Below are positions 16,423 to 24,866 of a DNA stretch of 64,000 bases, piece by piece. The notes beneath the pieces were generated by a model. The model worked only from the letters and a program-made list of their open reading frames with translations, was not told where the DNA came from and ran no database searches. The DNA is taken from NCBI GenBank assembly GCA_044226205.1, contig JBGAHL010000021.1:1-64000 (forward strand), given 5' to 3'. A program made the translations under genes and the position numbers. Each line of letters begins with the position of its first letter. Position 1 is the first letter of the stretch. This DNA comes from M3007 sp044226205. GTDB lineage: Bacteria > Bacteroidota > Bacteroidia > Chitinophagales > Saprospiraceae.

Positions 16423-18798
16423 ATGCTCAATAAACATATACGAAAAGTCGCCGTCCTGGGTTCCGGCCTTATGGGTACGGGTATAGCCGCCCATCTGGCC
16501 GGTTGCGGACTCGAAGTGCTGCTGCTCGACATTCTTCCCCAAACGGGTGACAACCGCAATCAGGTTGCGCAGAATGCCCTGCAAATCGCACTAAAAGCCA
16601 AGCCTGCCCCTTTTTTCGACAATAAATTCGCAGGACGAATCACCGTCGGCAATTTTGAAGACGATTTCCCGAAAATCAAATCCTGCGACTGGATCATCGA
16701 AGTCGTCGTCGAACGCCTCGATATCAAAAAACAGGTTTTTGAAAAAGTGGAGCAATTCCGCACACCGGGCACACTGGTGAGCTCCAATACCTCCGGCATC
16801 CCGATCCATCTCATGGCCGAGGGGCGCTCGGAGGATTTCCGCAAAAATTTCTGCGGTACGCACTTTTTCAACCCGGCCCGCTACATGCGCCTGCTGGAAA
16901 TCATCCCGACGCCCGACACCGACCCGGCTGTCACGGCATTTTTCATGCATTTCGGCGATCTGACGCTGGGTAAACAAACGGTGCTCTGCAAAGACACCCC
17001 GGCTTTTATCGCCAACCGCGTCGGGGTGTATGCCATGGCCAAAATCTTCCAGCTGACCCACGAACTGGGCCTGGGCATCGACACCGTCGACGCGCTCACG
17101 GGGCCGGCCATCGGTCGCCCCAAAACCGGCACCTTCCGCCTGGCGGATCTCGTAGGCATGGACACTGCCGTGCATGTCATCAACGGAATCCGGCAAAACT
17201 GCCCGACCGATGAACAGGCGGGCGCCTTTACCATTCCCCGTTACATCGATTTTCTGATCGAAAACAAGTTTTTCGGCAATAAATCGGGTCAGGGTTTTTA
17301 CAAAAAAACCGCGGAGCGGGATGCCAAAGGCCGGCCGGTCGTACTGGCCCTGAACCTGGAAACCCTTGAATATCAGGTTTCTGCAAAAGAAAAACTGCCC
17401 ATCATCGATACGCTCAAACAGATCGACGAACTTCCGCGCCGCATGAAAGCCATTTTCAAAGGCACGGACAAGGGGGCGGAATTGTTGCAACGTTCTTTCC
17501 TCGGCCTGTTTGCTTACGTGAGCAACCGCGTGCCCGAGATCAGCGATTCGCTTTACGCCATCGACGACGCCTTGCGCGCGGGTTTTGCCTGGGACAAAGG
17601 CCCCTTCGAATACTGGGACCTCGTCGGGGTGGCCGAAGGCGTGGAGGCCGCCAAAGCCCGCGGCGAAAAAATCGCCCCCTGGGTGGAAGACATGCTGGCG
17701 GCCGGCAACGGCAGTTTTTACAAATCGGAAAACGGCCACCGCCTGTGCTACAACCCCGCGAGCAAAAAATATGAACCCTTGCCCGGCGGCGAAGCGTATA
17801 TCATCCTTGACAACTACCGCGACCGCAAACCCGTCTATCAAAATGCCGAGTGTACCCTGCACGACATTGGCGACGGCGTGCTTTGCCTCGAATTCCATTC
17901 GAAAATGAACGCCATCGGCGAAGGCATTCTGCGCGGCATCAACGATTCGATCCAGATTGCCGAGGAACAGGGCTGGAAAGGCCTCGTCATCGGCAACAAC
18001 GCCGCCAACTTCACCGTGGGCGCCAACCTGATGATGATCGCCATGATGGCTTATCAGCAGGAATGGGACGAACTCAACATGGCGGTCAATATTTTCCAGC
18101 AGACTTCCATGCGCTTGCGCTACTCCGCCATTCCGGTCGTGATGGCCACGCAAGGCTACGTGTTCGGGGGCGGCTGCGAGTTTTCCATGCACGCCGATGC
18201 CGTGATGGCCGCGGCAGAAAGCTATATCGGCCTGGTGGAAGTAGGGGTGGGCCTCATCCCCGGCGGTGCAGGCACCAAGGAATTTGCTGTGCGCACGTCT
18301 GATCTGATCACTCGCGAAGGCGATGTGCAAATCCCGACGCTGATCGACAAATTCAAGATGATCGCCACGGCACAGGTGGCGACTTCGGCCTACGAAGCCT
18401 TTAATTACGGCTACTTGTTGCCTCAAAAAGACCAGGTGGTGCACAATGTAGCCCGCAATATCGCAGAGGCGAAGGCCAAGGCGCTGGAACTGTCGGAAGG
18501 CTACATCAAACCCATTCCCCGCAAAGACGTGTGGGTGCTGGGCCGTACGGGCCTTGGAGCGCTCTACGTGGCCGCTCACTCGCTCAAACTCGGCAATTAC
18601 GCCTCCGAACACGACATCAAAATCGCGCAAAAAGTAGCCTGGGTGCTTTGCGGCGGCGACCTGACCAGCCCGCAAGCCGTTTCAGAGCAATATTTGCTCG
18701 ACCTGGAACGCGAGGCATTCCTCTCGCTTTGCGGCGAGCAAAAAACACTGGAACGTATCCAGTTTATGCTGGAAAACGGCAAGCCACTCAGAAATTAA
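16423..18798 (+). CDS. fadN: Fused 3-hydroxyacyl-CoA dehydrogenase / enoyl-CoA hydratase (FadN-type)
   Basis: A 791-residue enzyme for two steps of fatty-acid beta-oxidation in the cytoplasm: hydration of enoyl-CoA and NAD-dependent oxidation of 3-hydroxyacyl-CoA. The dehydrogenase is N-terminal (Rossmann motif VAVLGSGLMGTGIAAHLAG near residue 9; catalytic region GTHFFNPARYMRLLEI near 145; C-terminal domain with KDTPAFIANRVGVYAM). The crotonase domain is C-terminal (near residue 510 onward; EFHSKMNAIGEG, GANLMMIAMM, GYVFGGGCEFSMHAD). This order is that of Bacillus FadN, the reverse of E. coli FadB. The ATG at 16423 is chosen because it immediately precedes the Rossmann fold and lies after the promoter. 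A thiolase follows 67 bp downstream. Confidence 0.93.
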   Translation: MLNKHIRKVAVLGSGLMGTGIAAHLAGCGLEVLLLDILPQTGDNRNQVAQNALQIALKAKPAPFFDNKFAGRITVGNFEDDFPKIKSCDWIIEVVVERLDIKKQVFEKVEQFRTPGTLVSSNTSGIPIHLMAEGRSEDFRKNFCGTHFFNPARYMRLLEIIPTPDTDPAVTAFFMHFGDLTLGKQTVLCKDTPAFIANRVGVYAMAKIFQLTHELGLGIDTVDALTGPAIGRPKTGTFRLADLVGMDTAVHVINGIRQNCPTDEQAGAFTIPRYIDFLIENKFFGNKSGQGFYKKTAERDAKGRPVVLALNLETLEYQVSAKEKLPIIDTLKQIDELPRRMKAIFKGTDKGAELLQRSFLGLFAYVSNRVPEISDSLYAIDDALRAGFAWDKGPFEYWDLVGVAEGVEAAKARGEKIAPWVEDMLAAGNGSFYKSENGHRLCYNPASKKYEPLPGGEAYIILDNYRDRKPVYQNAECTLHDIGDGVLCLEFHSKMNAIGEGILRGINDSIQIAEEQGWKGLVIGNNAANFTVGANLMMIAMMAYQQEWDELNMAVNIFQQTSMRLRYSAIPVVMATQGYVFGGGCEFSMHADAVMAAAESYIGLVEVGVGLIPGGAGTKEFAVRTSDLITREGDVQIPTLIDKFKMIATAQVATSAYEAFNYGYLLPQKDQVVHNVARNIAEAKAKALELSEGYIKPIPRKDVWVLGRTGLGALYVAAHSLKLGNYASEHDIKIAQKVAWVLCGGDLTSPQAVSEQYLLDLEREAFLSLCGEQKTLERIQFMLENGKPLRN

Positions 18799-18865
18799 CA
18801 CAAAATTTTTTATTAAAAATATTATTATCAATTTTTAATAATTATTTGTTTTAAAATAACAAATC

Positions 18866-20041
18866 ATGCAAGAAGCATATATCATTTCCGGTTTTCGTAC
18901 CGCTGTCGGCAAAGCTGGCAAAGGCGGTTTCCGGAGCACCCGCCCCGACGATCTGGCCGTGGCGCTTATTCAACACCTGGTCCAATCGACGCCCGGTCTT
19001 GAAAATTCGATGGTCGACGACGTGATCGTAGGTTGCGCCAATCCGGAAGGCGAACAAGGCCTGCAAATCGGGCGCATCATCGCCAATCGGGCACTTGGAA
19101 AAGACGTGCCGGGCATGACGGTCAACCGTTACTGCGCTTCAGGCCTCGAAACCATCAGCATTGCCGTGGCGAAAATCCGTGCCGGCATGGGCCACTGTTT
19201 TATCGCGGGCGGCGCCGAGAGTATGTCGCTGATCCCGATGACCGGCTACAAACTGGCGCCGAACTACAACATTGCCTCCACCACCCCCGATTACCTCGTG
19301 GGCATGGGTTTGACTGCGGAGGCTGTGGCGAAAAAATTCAACATCAGTCGCGAGGCGGCCGACGCTTTTTCCGTTCGCTCGCACCAGCGCGCGGCAGCGG
19401 CAATCGACGGCGGTAAATTCAAAGACGAAATTTTGCCCATCAGCGTGCCGGAGGTTTGGGTCGAAAACGACAAACGCAAAGAACGCAGCTACACCATCGA
19501 CACCGACGAAGGCGTGCGCCGCGACACCTCGCTGGAAGGCCTGGGCAAACTGAAACCCGCGTTTGCCAACGGCGGCGTGGTGACGGCCGGCAACTCGTCT
19601 CAAACTTCGGACGGCGCGGCATTCGTGCTCGTCATGTCGGAAGAAATGGTCAAAACCCTCGGCTTGCAGCCGATTGCCCGTCTGGCGGCTTGCTCCGTGG
19701 CAGGGGTGGAGCCGTTGTACATGGGAATTGGCCCTTGTGCCGCCATTCCGAAAGCGCTCAAACAGGCCGGCATGCCGCTTGATCAGATCGAGGCGATCGA
19801 ACTGAACGAAGCTTTTGCGGCGCAGGCCCTGGCCGTCATCCAGGAAGCGGGGCTCAACCCCGAGATTGTCAACGTGAATGGCGGCGCGGTTGCGCTGGGT
19901 CACCCGCTGGGTTGCACGGGCGCCAAACTGTCGATTCAGTTGCTCAACGAAATGCGCAGGCAAAATCAGCGCTACGGACTGGTTACCGCCTGTGTCGGGG
20001 GAGGGCAGGGCATCGCCGGCATTTATGAACGTTTGAATTGA
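18866..20041 (+). CDS. fadA: Acetyl-CoA acyltransferase (3-ketoacyl-CoA thiolase)
   Basis: A 391-residue thiolase that cleaves 3-ketoacyl-CoA with CoA, the last step of beta-oxidation. It has the acyl-accepting Cys90 in TVNRYCASGLET, NEAFAAQALAV near residue 310, the catalytic His346 in GHPLGCTG and Cys376 in TACVGGGQG. All three catalytic residues are present and the length is standard. It lies 67 bp downstream of the fused dehydrogenase/hydratase gene, separated by a very AT-rich spacer, and both probably share one transcript ending at the hairpin at 20061-20093. Together these two genes cover the hydratase, dehydrogenase and thiolase steps; acyl-CoA dehydrogenase and ligase are not in the window. 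Confidence 0.95.
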   Translation: MQEAYIISGFRTAVGKAGKGGFRSTRPDDLAVALIQHLVQSTPGLENSMVDDVIVGCANPEGEQGLQIGRIIANRALGKDVPGMTVNRYCASGLETISIAVAKIRAGMGHCFIAGGAESMSLIPMTGYKLAPNYNIASTTPDYLVGMGLTAEAVAKKFNISREAADAFSVRSHQRAAAAIDGGKFKDEILPISVPEVWVENDKRKERSYTIDTDEGVRRDTSLEGLGKLKPAFANGGVVTAGNSSQTSDGAAFVLVMSEEMVKTLGLQPIARLAACSVAGVEPLYMGIGPCAAIPKALKQAGMPLDQIEAIELNEAFAAQALAVIQEAGLNPEIVNVNGGAVALGHPLGCTGAKLSIQLLNEMRRQNQRYGLVTACVGGGQGIAGIYERLN

Positions 20042-20060
20042 TTGTTTTTTGAATAAAAAC

Positions 20061-20093
20061 AAAGGCGACCCGGCAAATGTGCGGGTCGCCTTT
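20061..20093 (+). terminator. Terminator after fadA
   Basis: A perfect 12-bp stem (20061-20072 with 20082-20093, arm AAAGGCGACCCG) with a 9-base loop, 20 bp after the fadA stop. Only a short T run follows. The right arm abuts the promoter of the next gene. Confidence 0.75.
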
Positions 20094-20118
20094 GTCGTTT
20101 ATGGTATATTTAATTTTG
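20091..20118 (+). promoter_or_regulatory. Promoter of the OmpA/PD40 gene
   Basis: TTTG (20091-20094), a 16-bp spacer and TAATTTTG (20111-20118), an exact TAnnTTTG -7 box. It places the start of transcription near 20125 and supports the ATG at 20151 as the start codon. Confidence 0.7.
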
Positions 20119-20150
20119 CACCTGAATCAGGCCCTGCACAACTGTTTTTT

Positions 20151-21773
20151 ATGCTAAAATCCGCTTTCGCTGTTTTCTTTTTACTGGCCTTCTCGCCTCT
20201 TGACGCTCAAACCTGGCGGCTCGAAAAACTCCCCGACCTGATCAACTCCACTTGCGACGAAATTACACCCGTGCCCAGCCGCGACGGCCGAACGCTGTAT
20301 TTTACCCGTATGGGCTGCGAAAACTTCAACCGCACCCTGCTGATCGACAGTGTGGACAGAGCGGTGACCGAAACGCCGATGGAATACATCTCGACCTTGT
20401 CCGGCGTTTACACACAGATCGCGGGCAAATCCATCTACGGGCCGGTGCGCTCCGCTTTTAACCAGGATATCTGGATTGCCTCGGCACAGGATTCGCTGGC
20501 CAATTTTACAACCGTCGAACACCCCGGGTACCCGCTCAACAATGCCTTGCCCAACAGCGTCATGACGATCACGCCCGACCCCAATATGTTGTATGTGATC
20601 AACCAGTTTGAACGCAACGGCAACATGAGCCGTGGTTTTTCCTACGTACGCCGCACGACCGACAGCAGCGGCTGGACTTTCCCTGTGCCGATTGAACTCG
20701 ACGATTTTTACACAATTCAATCGGAAGTGAGCCTGACCATGAGTTTCGACGGCAAAGTCATGATCCTTGCAGCGGCGCGTTTCGATTCGAGGGAAATGGA
20801 CCTGTATGTCTGTTTCCGGAAAGGGCCTAATCGCTGGGGCGCGCCGCAGCACCTTGGCAACGTAGTCAACTCGGCCAAACGCGAACTGACGCCTTTCCTG
20901 TCGGAAGACAACGAAACGCTTTACTTCGCATCCAACCGCGAGGAAAGCTCGGGCGGCTTCGATATTTTCAAAACGCACCGCCTCGACGAGAGCTGGACCA
21001 ACTGGACCAAACCCGAAAGGCTGGACAACCGTATCAATTCCACTTCGGACGAGAGTCAGCCGTATTTCAACATGACGACCGGCTTTCTGTATTTCACGTC
21101 GAAAAGAGACGGCAGCAGCGATATTTACCGCATACAGATCGAGCCGCCGCAGGAAACGGAACTGACCGTGATCGGCAGGGTAGTGGATCGCAGTGCGCGC
21201 CAGCTGGTCTCCAATGCCCGCGTACTTTACGGCGCGGAAGGCGACACGACCAACATCATAGATGCGCCCGACGGATTGTTTCGGCTGAAAGTTGCGCGCG
21301 GCGTTCACTTCAATTTTTCGGCGCAATTACCCGGCTACTCAGGCCAACCGACCGAAGTGTATTTCCCCCGGCAGTATTATTATTTCAGGGAGCAATACAT
21401 CGACTTGTACGTAGAGCCTTTGTCGGTGGGCAGTAAAATCGAATTGCAGCCCATTTTTTTTCAGCAATCCAGGGCTGTCATTCTGGACAATTCGTACCCG
21501 GAATTATCACGACTTGCAGAACTGTTGCTCGACAACCCCAACCTGCATATCCGGGTAGAAGGGCACACAGACAACGTCGGGCAGGCGGCCGAGCTCCAGA
21601 CTTTGTCCGAACAGCGCGCCAAAGCCATCAAGGACTTTTTGGTGGCCAAGGGTGTTTCCGCCGGGCGAATAGAGACCGTGGGCTATGGCGCCCGGCAACC
21701 AGTGAACGAGAATAACTCCGAAGAAAGTCGCGCCAAAAACCGCAGGGTCGAAATCCGAATCACTAAAATCTGA
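20151..21773 (+). CDS. OmpA-family protein with PD40 beta-propeller and regulatory domain
   Basis: A 540-residue envelope protein. A signal peptide (MLKSAFAVFFLLAFSPLDAQ) is followed by a WD40-like PD40 propeller (residues about 25-340; repeats such as PVPSRDGRTLYFTRMG, FLSEDNETLYFASNR and TGFLYFTSKRDGSSDIYRI). A carboxypeptidase-regulatory-like beta-sandwich follows (GRVVDRSARQLVSNARVLYG). The last 100 residues are an OmpA peptidoglycan-binding domain (HIRVEGHTDNVGQ, LSEQRAKAIKDFL). The order propeller, regulatory domain, OmpA is that of PorE of the T9SS, but the N-terminal TPR of PorE is missing, so a link to secretion is only a possibility. The start at 20151 is preferred because a promoter lies just before it and a signal peptide begins there. 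Confidence 0.85.
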   Translation: MLKSAFAVFFLLAFSPLDAQTWRLEKLPDLINSTCDEITPVPSRDGRTLYFTRMGCENFNRTLLIDSVDRAVTETPMEYISTLSGVYTQIAGKSIYGPVRSAFNQDIWIASAQDSLANFTTVEHPGYPLNNALPNSVMTITPDPNMLYVINQFERNGNMSRGFSYVRRTTDSSGWTFPVPIELDDFYTIQSEVSLTMSFDGKVMILAAARFDSREMDLYVCFRKGPNRWGAPQHLGNVVNSAKRELTPFLSEDNETLYFASNREESSGGFDIFKTHRLDESWTNWTKPERLDNRINSTSDESQPYFNMTTGFLYFTSKRDGSSDIYRIQIEPPQETELTVIGRVVDRSARQLVSNARVLYGAEGDTTNIIDAPDGLFRLKVARGVHFNFSAQLPGYSGQPTEVYFPRQYYYFREQYIDLYVEPLSVGSKIELQPIFFQQSRAVILDNSYPELSRLAELLLDNPNLHIRVEGHTDNVGQAAELQTLSEQRAKAIKDFLVAKGVSAGRIETVGYGARQPVNENNSEESRAKNRRVEIRITKI

Positions 21774-21789
21774 GCCCCCATTGTTCAAC

Positions 21790-23091
21790 ATGCAACTGTA
21801 CAGCACCAACACCCCTTCGTTGCGGGTCGGCTTCAAGGAAGCCTTGTTTCAGGGATTGCCGGCCGACAAAGGCTTGTTCATGCCTTTGAACCTGCCCGCC
21901 TTGCCCGCCGACTTTATCCAAAATCTCCATCAATACTCTTTTCAGGACATTGCTTTTCGCGTCGCCCAAAACCTGATCGGCGAAGAAATACCGGCAAGCG
22001 ACCTGCGTCAGATCACAGATCACGCCATCAATTTTCCGGCGCCCGTCGTCTTGCTCGACGAGCAGATCGGCATACTGGAACTTTTTCATGGCCCATCGAT
22101 GGCGTTTAAGGACTTCGGCGCGCGCTTTATGGCGGAGACCATGTCGTGGTTTAACCGGGGCGAGAACCGGGAACTCACCATTTTGGTGGCAACCTCCGGC
22201 GATACGGGCGGCGCCGTGGCTGCGGGCTTTTACCGCACCCCGGGCATCCGTGTCATCATACTGTACCCGTCGGGCAAGGTGAGTCCCTTGCAGGAAAAGC
22301 AACTCACGACGCTTGGTCACAACATCCAGGCACTGGAAGTGCAGGGCACTTTCGATGATTGCCAGGCGATGGTGAAACAGGCCTTCCTCGACCCGGAATT
22401 AAGCACTCGCCTGCGGCTCAGTTCTGCCAACAGCATCAATATTGCCCGCCTGATTCCACAATCGTTTTACTATTTCGAGGCCTACAAGCAGGTGAGTCAC
22501 CTGGACAAACCCGTCGTATTTTCCGTGCCTTCGGGCAATTTTGGCAACCTGACCGCAGGCCTTTTAGCCAAACGAATGGGCCTGCCCGCTCACCATTTCA
22601 TTGCAGCGACCAACGCCAACGACGTCGTGCCGCAATACCTGGACAAGGGCGAATACCTCCCGCGGCCGTCCATTCGCACCTTGTCAAACGCCATGGATGT
22701 CGGCGCCCCATCCAACTTCGCCCGCATGATGGACCTGTATGGTTCCACGTGGAACAACATTAAAAAGGACATTTCCGGGTTCTCGTACAGCGACAAGGCC
22801 ACTGAAGCAGCCATACTTGTAGCGGAACACAACCACCATTATTTACTCGATCCACATGCAGCGGTTGGCTATCTGGCCTTGCGGCAATACCAGACAGAAT
22901 ACCCCGACACGCTGGGCATAGTGCTGGAGACGGCGCACCCTGCCAAATTCCTGGAAGACATGGAGCGCATTCTTGGACACAGAATCGAGATACCAGAGCG
23001 CCTTTCCGAACTGCAAAGCCGCATCAAAGAAGCCACATTAATCCCCGCAAACTACTCGTCTCTTCGGGACTATTTGATGCAACAGGCGTAA
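21790..23091 (+). CDS. thrC: Threonine synthase
   Basis: A 433-residue PLP enzyme converting O-phosphohomoserine to threonine in the cytoplasm. The PLP lysine is Lys107 in HGPSMAFKDFGARF. LVATSGDTGGAVAAGF and FSVPSGNFGNLTAGLLAKRMG are the phosphate-binding and Gly-rich motifs. The length matches the shorter bacterial class. The ATG at 21790 is preferred over the TTG three codons upstream. It starts 16 bp after the OmpA-family gene and could be read from the same transcript. No thrA or thrB is present. The gene is notable because a parS-like palindrome lies inside it (22741-22756) and another directly follows its stop codon. Confidence 0.95.
   Translation: MQLYSTNTPSLRVGFKEALFQGLPADKGLFMPLNLPALPADFIQNLHQYSFQDIAFRVAQNLIGEEIPASDLRQITDHAINFPAPVVLLDEQIGILELFHGPSMAFKDFGARFMAETMSWFNRGENRELTILVATSGDTGGAVAAGFYRTPGIRVIILYPSGKVSPLQEKQLTTLGHNIQALEVQGTFDDCQAMVKQAFLDPELSTRLRLSSANSINIARLIPQSFYYFEAYKQVSHLDKPVVFSVPSGNFGNLTAGLLAKRMGLPAHHFIAATNANDVVPQYLDKGEYLPRPSIRTLSNAMDVGAPSNFARMMDLYGSTWNNIKKDISGFSYSDKATEAAILVAEHNHHYLLDPHAAVGYLALRQYQTEYPDTLGIVLETAHPAKFLEDMERILGHRIEIPERLSELQSRIKEATLIPANYSSLRDYLMQQA
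22741..22756. other. parS-like site 1 (inside thrC)
   Basis: GGTTCCACGTGGAACA contains the perfect 14-bp palindrome GTTCCACGTGGAAC. The known chromosomal parS consensus is TGTTTCACGTGAAACA or close variants; this site differs at the outer first base and at the two symmetrical C/G positions, as does site 2. ParB would load here. It sits within the coding frame of thrC (codons for GSTWNN). Confidence 0.7.
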
Positions 23092-23092
23092 G

Positions 23093-23108
23093 TGTTCCAC
23101 GTGGAACA
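23093..23108. other. parS-like site 2 (just after thrC)
   Basis: TGTTCCACGTGGAACA is a perfect 16-bp palindrome starting 2 bp after the thrC stop and before the thrC terminator. It matches the ParB-binding parS consensus except for one symmetrical position in each arm. It lies 352 bp from site 1 and about 4 kb from the DnaA-box cluster. Confidence 0.8.
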
Positions 23109-23124
23109 AGTTTGTTTTCCATGC

Positions 23125-23163
23125 AAGCGTGCAATGAGCAGTAGCCATTGCACGCTTTTCTTT
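23125..23163 (+). terminator. Intrinsic terminator of thrC
   Basis: A perfect 12-bp stem (23125-23136 with 23146-23157, arm AAGCGTGCAATG) with a 9-base loop, followed by a T-rich run (TTCTTTTT). It lies 34 bp after the thrC stop. Confidence 0.85.
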
Positions 23164-23229
23164 TTGGCATTCGAGGGAAAAATCCGACAGATCACTAAAC
23201 CTTGAATCGGGCCAAATGTCTTAGTTGTT

Positions 23230-24777
23230 ATGAAAAAATCGCTTCCCTTACTGCTCCTTTTGGCCGCTCTTTTCCGACTCTCGGCCCAAAATCAAAACAT
23301 CTCCAATGGCCAGTTTTTCGATGGCGAACCCTATCTGGCCATCGACCCGGCCAACCCCAAACACATCGTCGTAGCCTGGATGGGCTACACTTTCGGCAAC
23401 CCATTGGGCATCAAAACCCGGGTAAGTTTTAACGGCGGGACGACCTGGAGCCCGCCCAAATTCCTGCCCCATTTCTCGCCTACCTTCCATTCAGCCGACC
23501 CCTCACTTGCCTTCGGGACAGACGGGACACTGTATGCCTGCTACATCGATTACCGGGAAAACCCCGACAGTGGGGGAGTGTACGTGATCCGATCCAGCGA
23601 TGGCGGACTCAACTGGACCAACGCGGTAAAGGCAATCGACGCCTACGCCGATGGCAGCAAGTACCCGCTCGACCGTCCGTGGCTGACCGCAAACCCCGTC
23701 AATGGCCACCTTTACATTACGACAAAACCCGCTCCCTGGGTAGCCCCGCCCAACCGCCCGTACTTCATCAGCTCGCTCGACGGCGGCCAAAACTGGCAAG
23801 CCTGGAAGTACCTCGACGGCCCGGGGTTCCTGACCGGCAACTATATCGCCGGGCCCATGGCCGCCCCGGCCACCTCCGCCGATGGGTTATTCCATTCAGT
23901 TTACCCGAGCTGGGTAGCGTCTCAGAATATTTTACCCGGCTATATCCATGCCCGTTCTGCCAACGACGGCAATAGTTTTACCTATCACGGCATGTACTAT
24001 GCCACGACCAGCGGCCCCGATACCCTGGCCAAAGTCGGGTATCGTCTGGCGGCCGATCCCAGCAACCCGGCGCATCTTGTATTTACCTACATCTTCAAAC
24101 CCAATGGCGACCTCGATATTTTTATGCTGGAAAGCTACGACAGCGGCAATACCTGGTCGGGGCCTGTGCGCGTGAATGACGACCCGATTGGCAACGGCAA
24201 AATGCAGGACCTGGTCTGGACCGATTTTGACGATGACGGCGACCTCTTCATTGGCTGGCGCGACCGGCGAAATGGCGCCGGCAACGGGTATGAAAATGCC
24301 TCGGAAATATGGGGGGCAGTGCGCTGGAACGGCGCCCAGAACTTCGCTCCCAACTTTCGGATCTCGGATACGATCACTCCTTACAACGCCCTTTACCTTA
24401 CCCAAAACGGCAACGACTTCATGTGCCTCGATGTAAAAAACGATACACTCCATGCTGTTTGGGGAGATGTGAGAATGAATAAACTCAACATCTGGTATGC
24501 ACGAAAACCCCTGACCGGCGGCGCCAGCGACACCCAGTTGCTTGTCGAGGAAGCCGTGCCGAACGTTCAGGTCTTTCCAAATCCTGCCCGCGACTTTGTC
24601 CAGTTCGAAGGCTCGACCGTACTGGATGTAAGCGTGTACGACCTTTCCGGAAGGTTGCTGTCGCAGGGAAAACCCGTGAATCATCAATTATCATTAAAAC
24701 ATTTACCATCACAAACTCTATTATTATTTCTCCACACCTCCGACGGCGATGTGGTCAAACAGGTTGAAAAAAAATAA
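23230..24777 (+). CDS. Secreted sialidase-fold (Asp-box) protein with T9SS sorting domain
   Basis: A 515-residue extracellular protein. A signal peptide (MKKSLPLLLLLAALFRLSAQ) is followed by a six-bladed sialidase-type propeller. At least four Asp-boxes of the form S-x-D/N-x-G-x-x-W are visible: SFNGGTTW near residue 60, SSDGGLNW near 120, SLDGGQNW near 175 and SYDSGNTW near 300. The C-terminal 80 residues (VQVFPNPARDFVQFEGS, then VYDLSGRLLS) form a T9SS type A sorting domain. Asp-boxes stabilise the fold and do not prove sialidase activity; the arginine triad cannot be assigned by eye, so a glycan- or protein-binding role is equally possible. It is monocistronic and convergent with the alpha/beta hydrolase gene. 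Confidence 0.82.
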   Translation: MKKSLPLLLLLAALFRLSAQNQNISNGQFFDGEPYLAIDPANPKHIVVAWMGYTFGNPLGIKTRVSFNGGTTWSPPKFLPHFSPTFHSADPSLAFGTDGTLYACYIDYRENPDSGGVYVIRSSDGGLNWTNAVKAIDAYADGSKYPLDRPWLTANPVNGHLYITTKPAPWVAPPNRPYFISSLDGGQNWQAWKYLDGPGFLTGNYIAGPMAAPATSADGLFHSVYPSWVASQNILPGYIHARSANDGNSFTYHGMYYATTSGPDTLAKVGYRLAADPSNPAHLVFTYIFKPNGDLDIFMLESYDSGNTWSGPVRVNDDPIGNGKMQDLVWTDFDDDGDLFIGWRDRRNGAGNGYENASEIWGAVRWNGAQNFAPNFRISDTITPYNALYLTQNGNDFMCLDVKNDTLHAVWGDVRMNKLNIWYARKPLTGGASDTQLLVEEAVPNVQVFPNPARDFVQFEGSTVLDVSVYDLSGRLLSQGKPVNHQLSLKHLPSQTLLLFLHTSDGDVVKQVEKK

Positions 24778-24805
24778 GCCCGTCCTGGTGGTTGAGGCAA
24801 AAAAA

Positions 24806-24840
24806 GAGCGGCGCAAGGAAGATGCTTCCTTGCGCCGCTC
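24806..24840. terminator. Terminator between convergent genes
   Basis: A perfect 16-bp stem (24806-24821 with 24825-24840, arm GAGCGGCGCAAGGAAG) with a 3-base loop. On the minus strand it is followed by a T-run, so it mainly serves the alpha/beta hydrolase gene, but it is well placed to stop the opposing sialidase-fold transcript too. Confidence 0.85.
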
Positions 24841-24866
24841 GCATGACGGTGCCTTACGTCGAGGCA

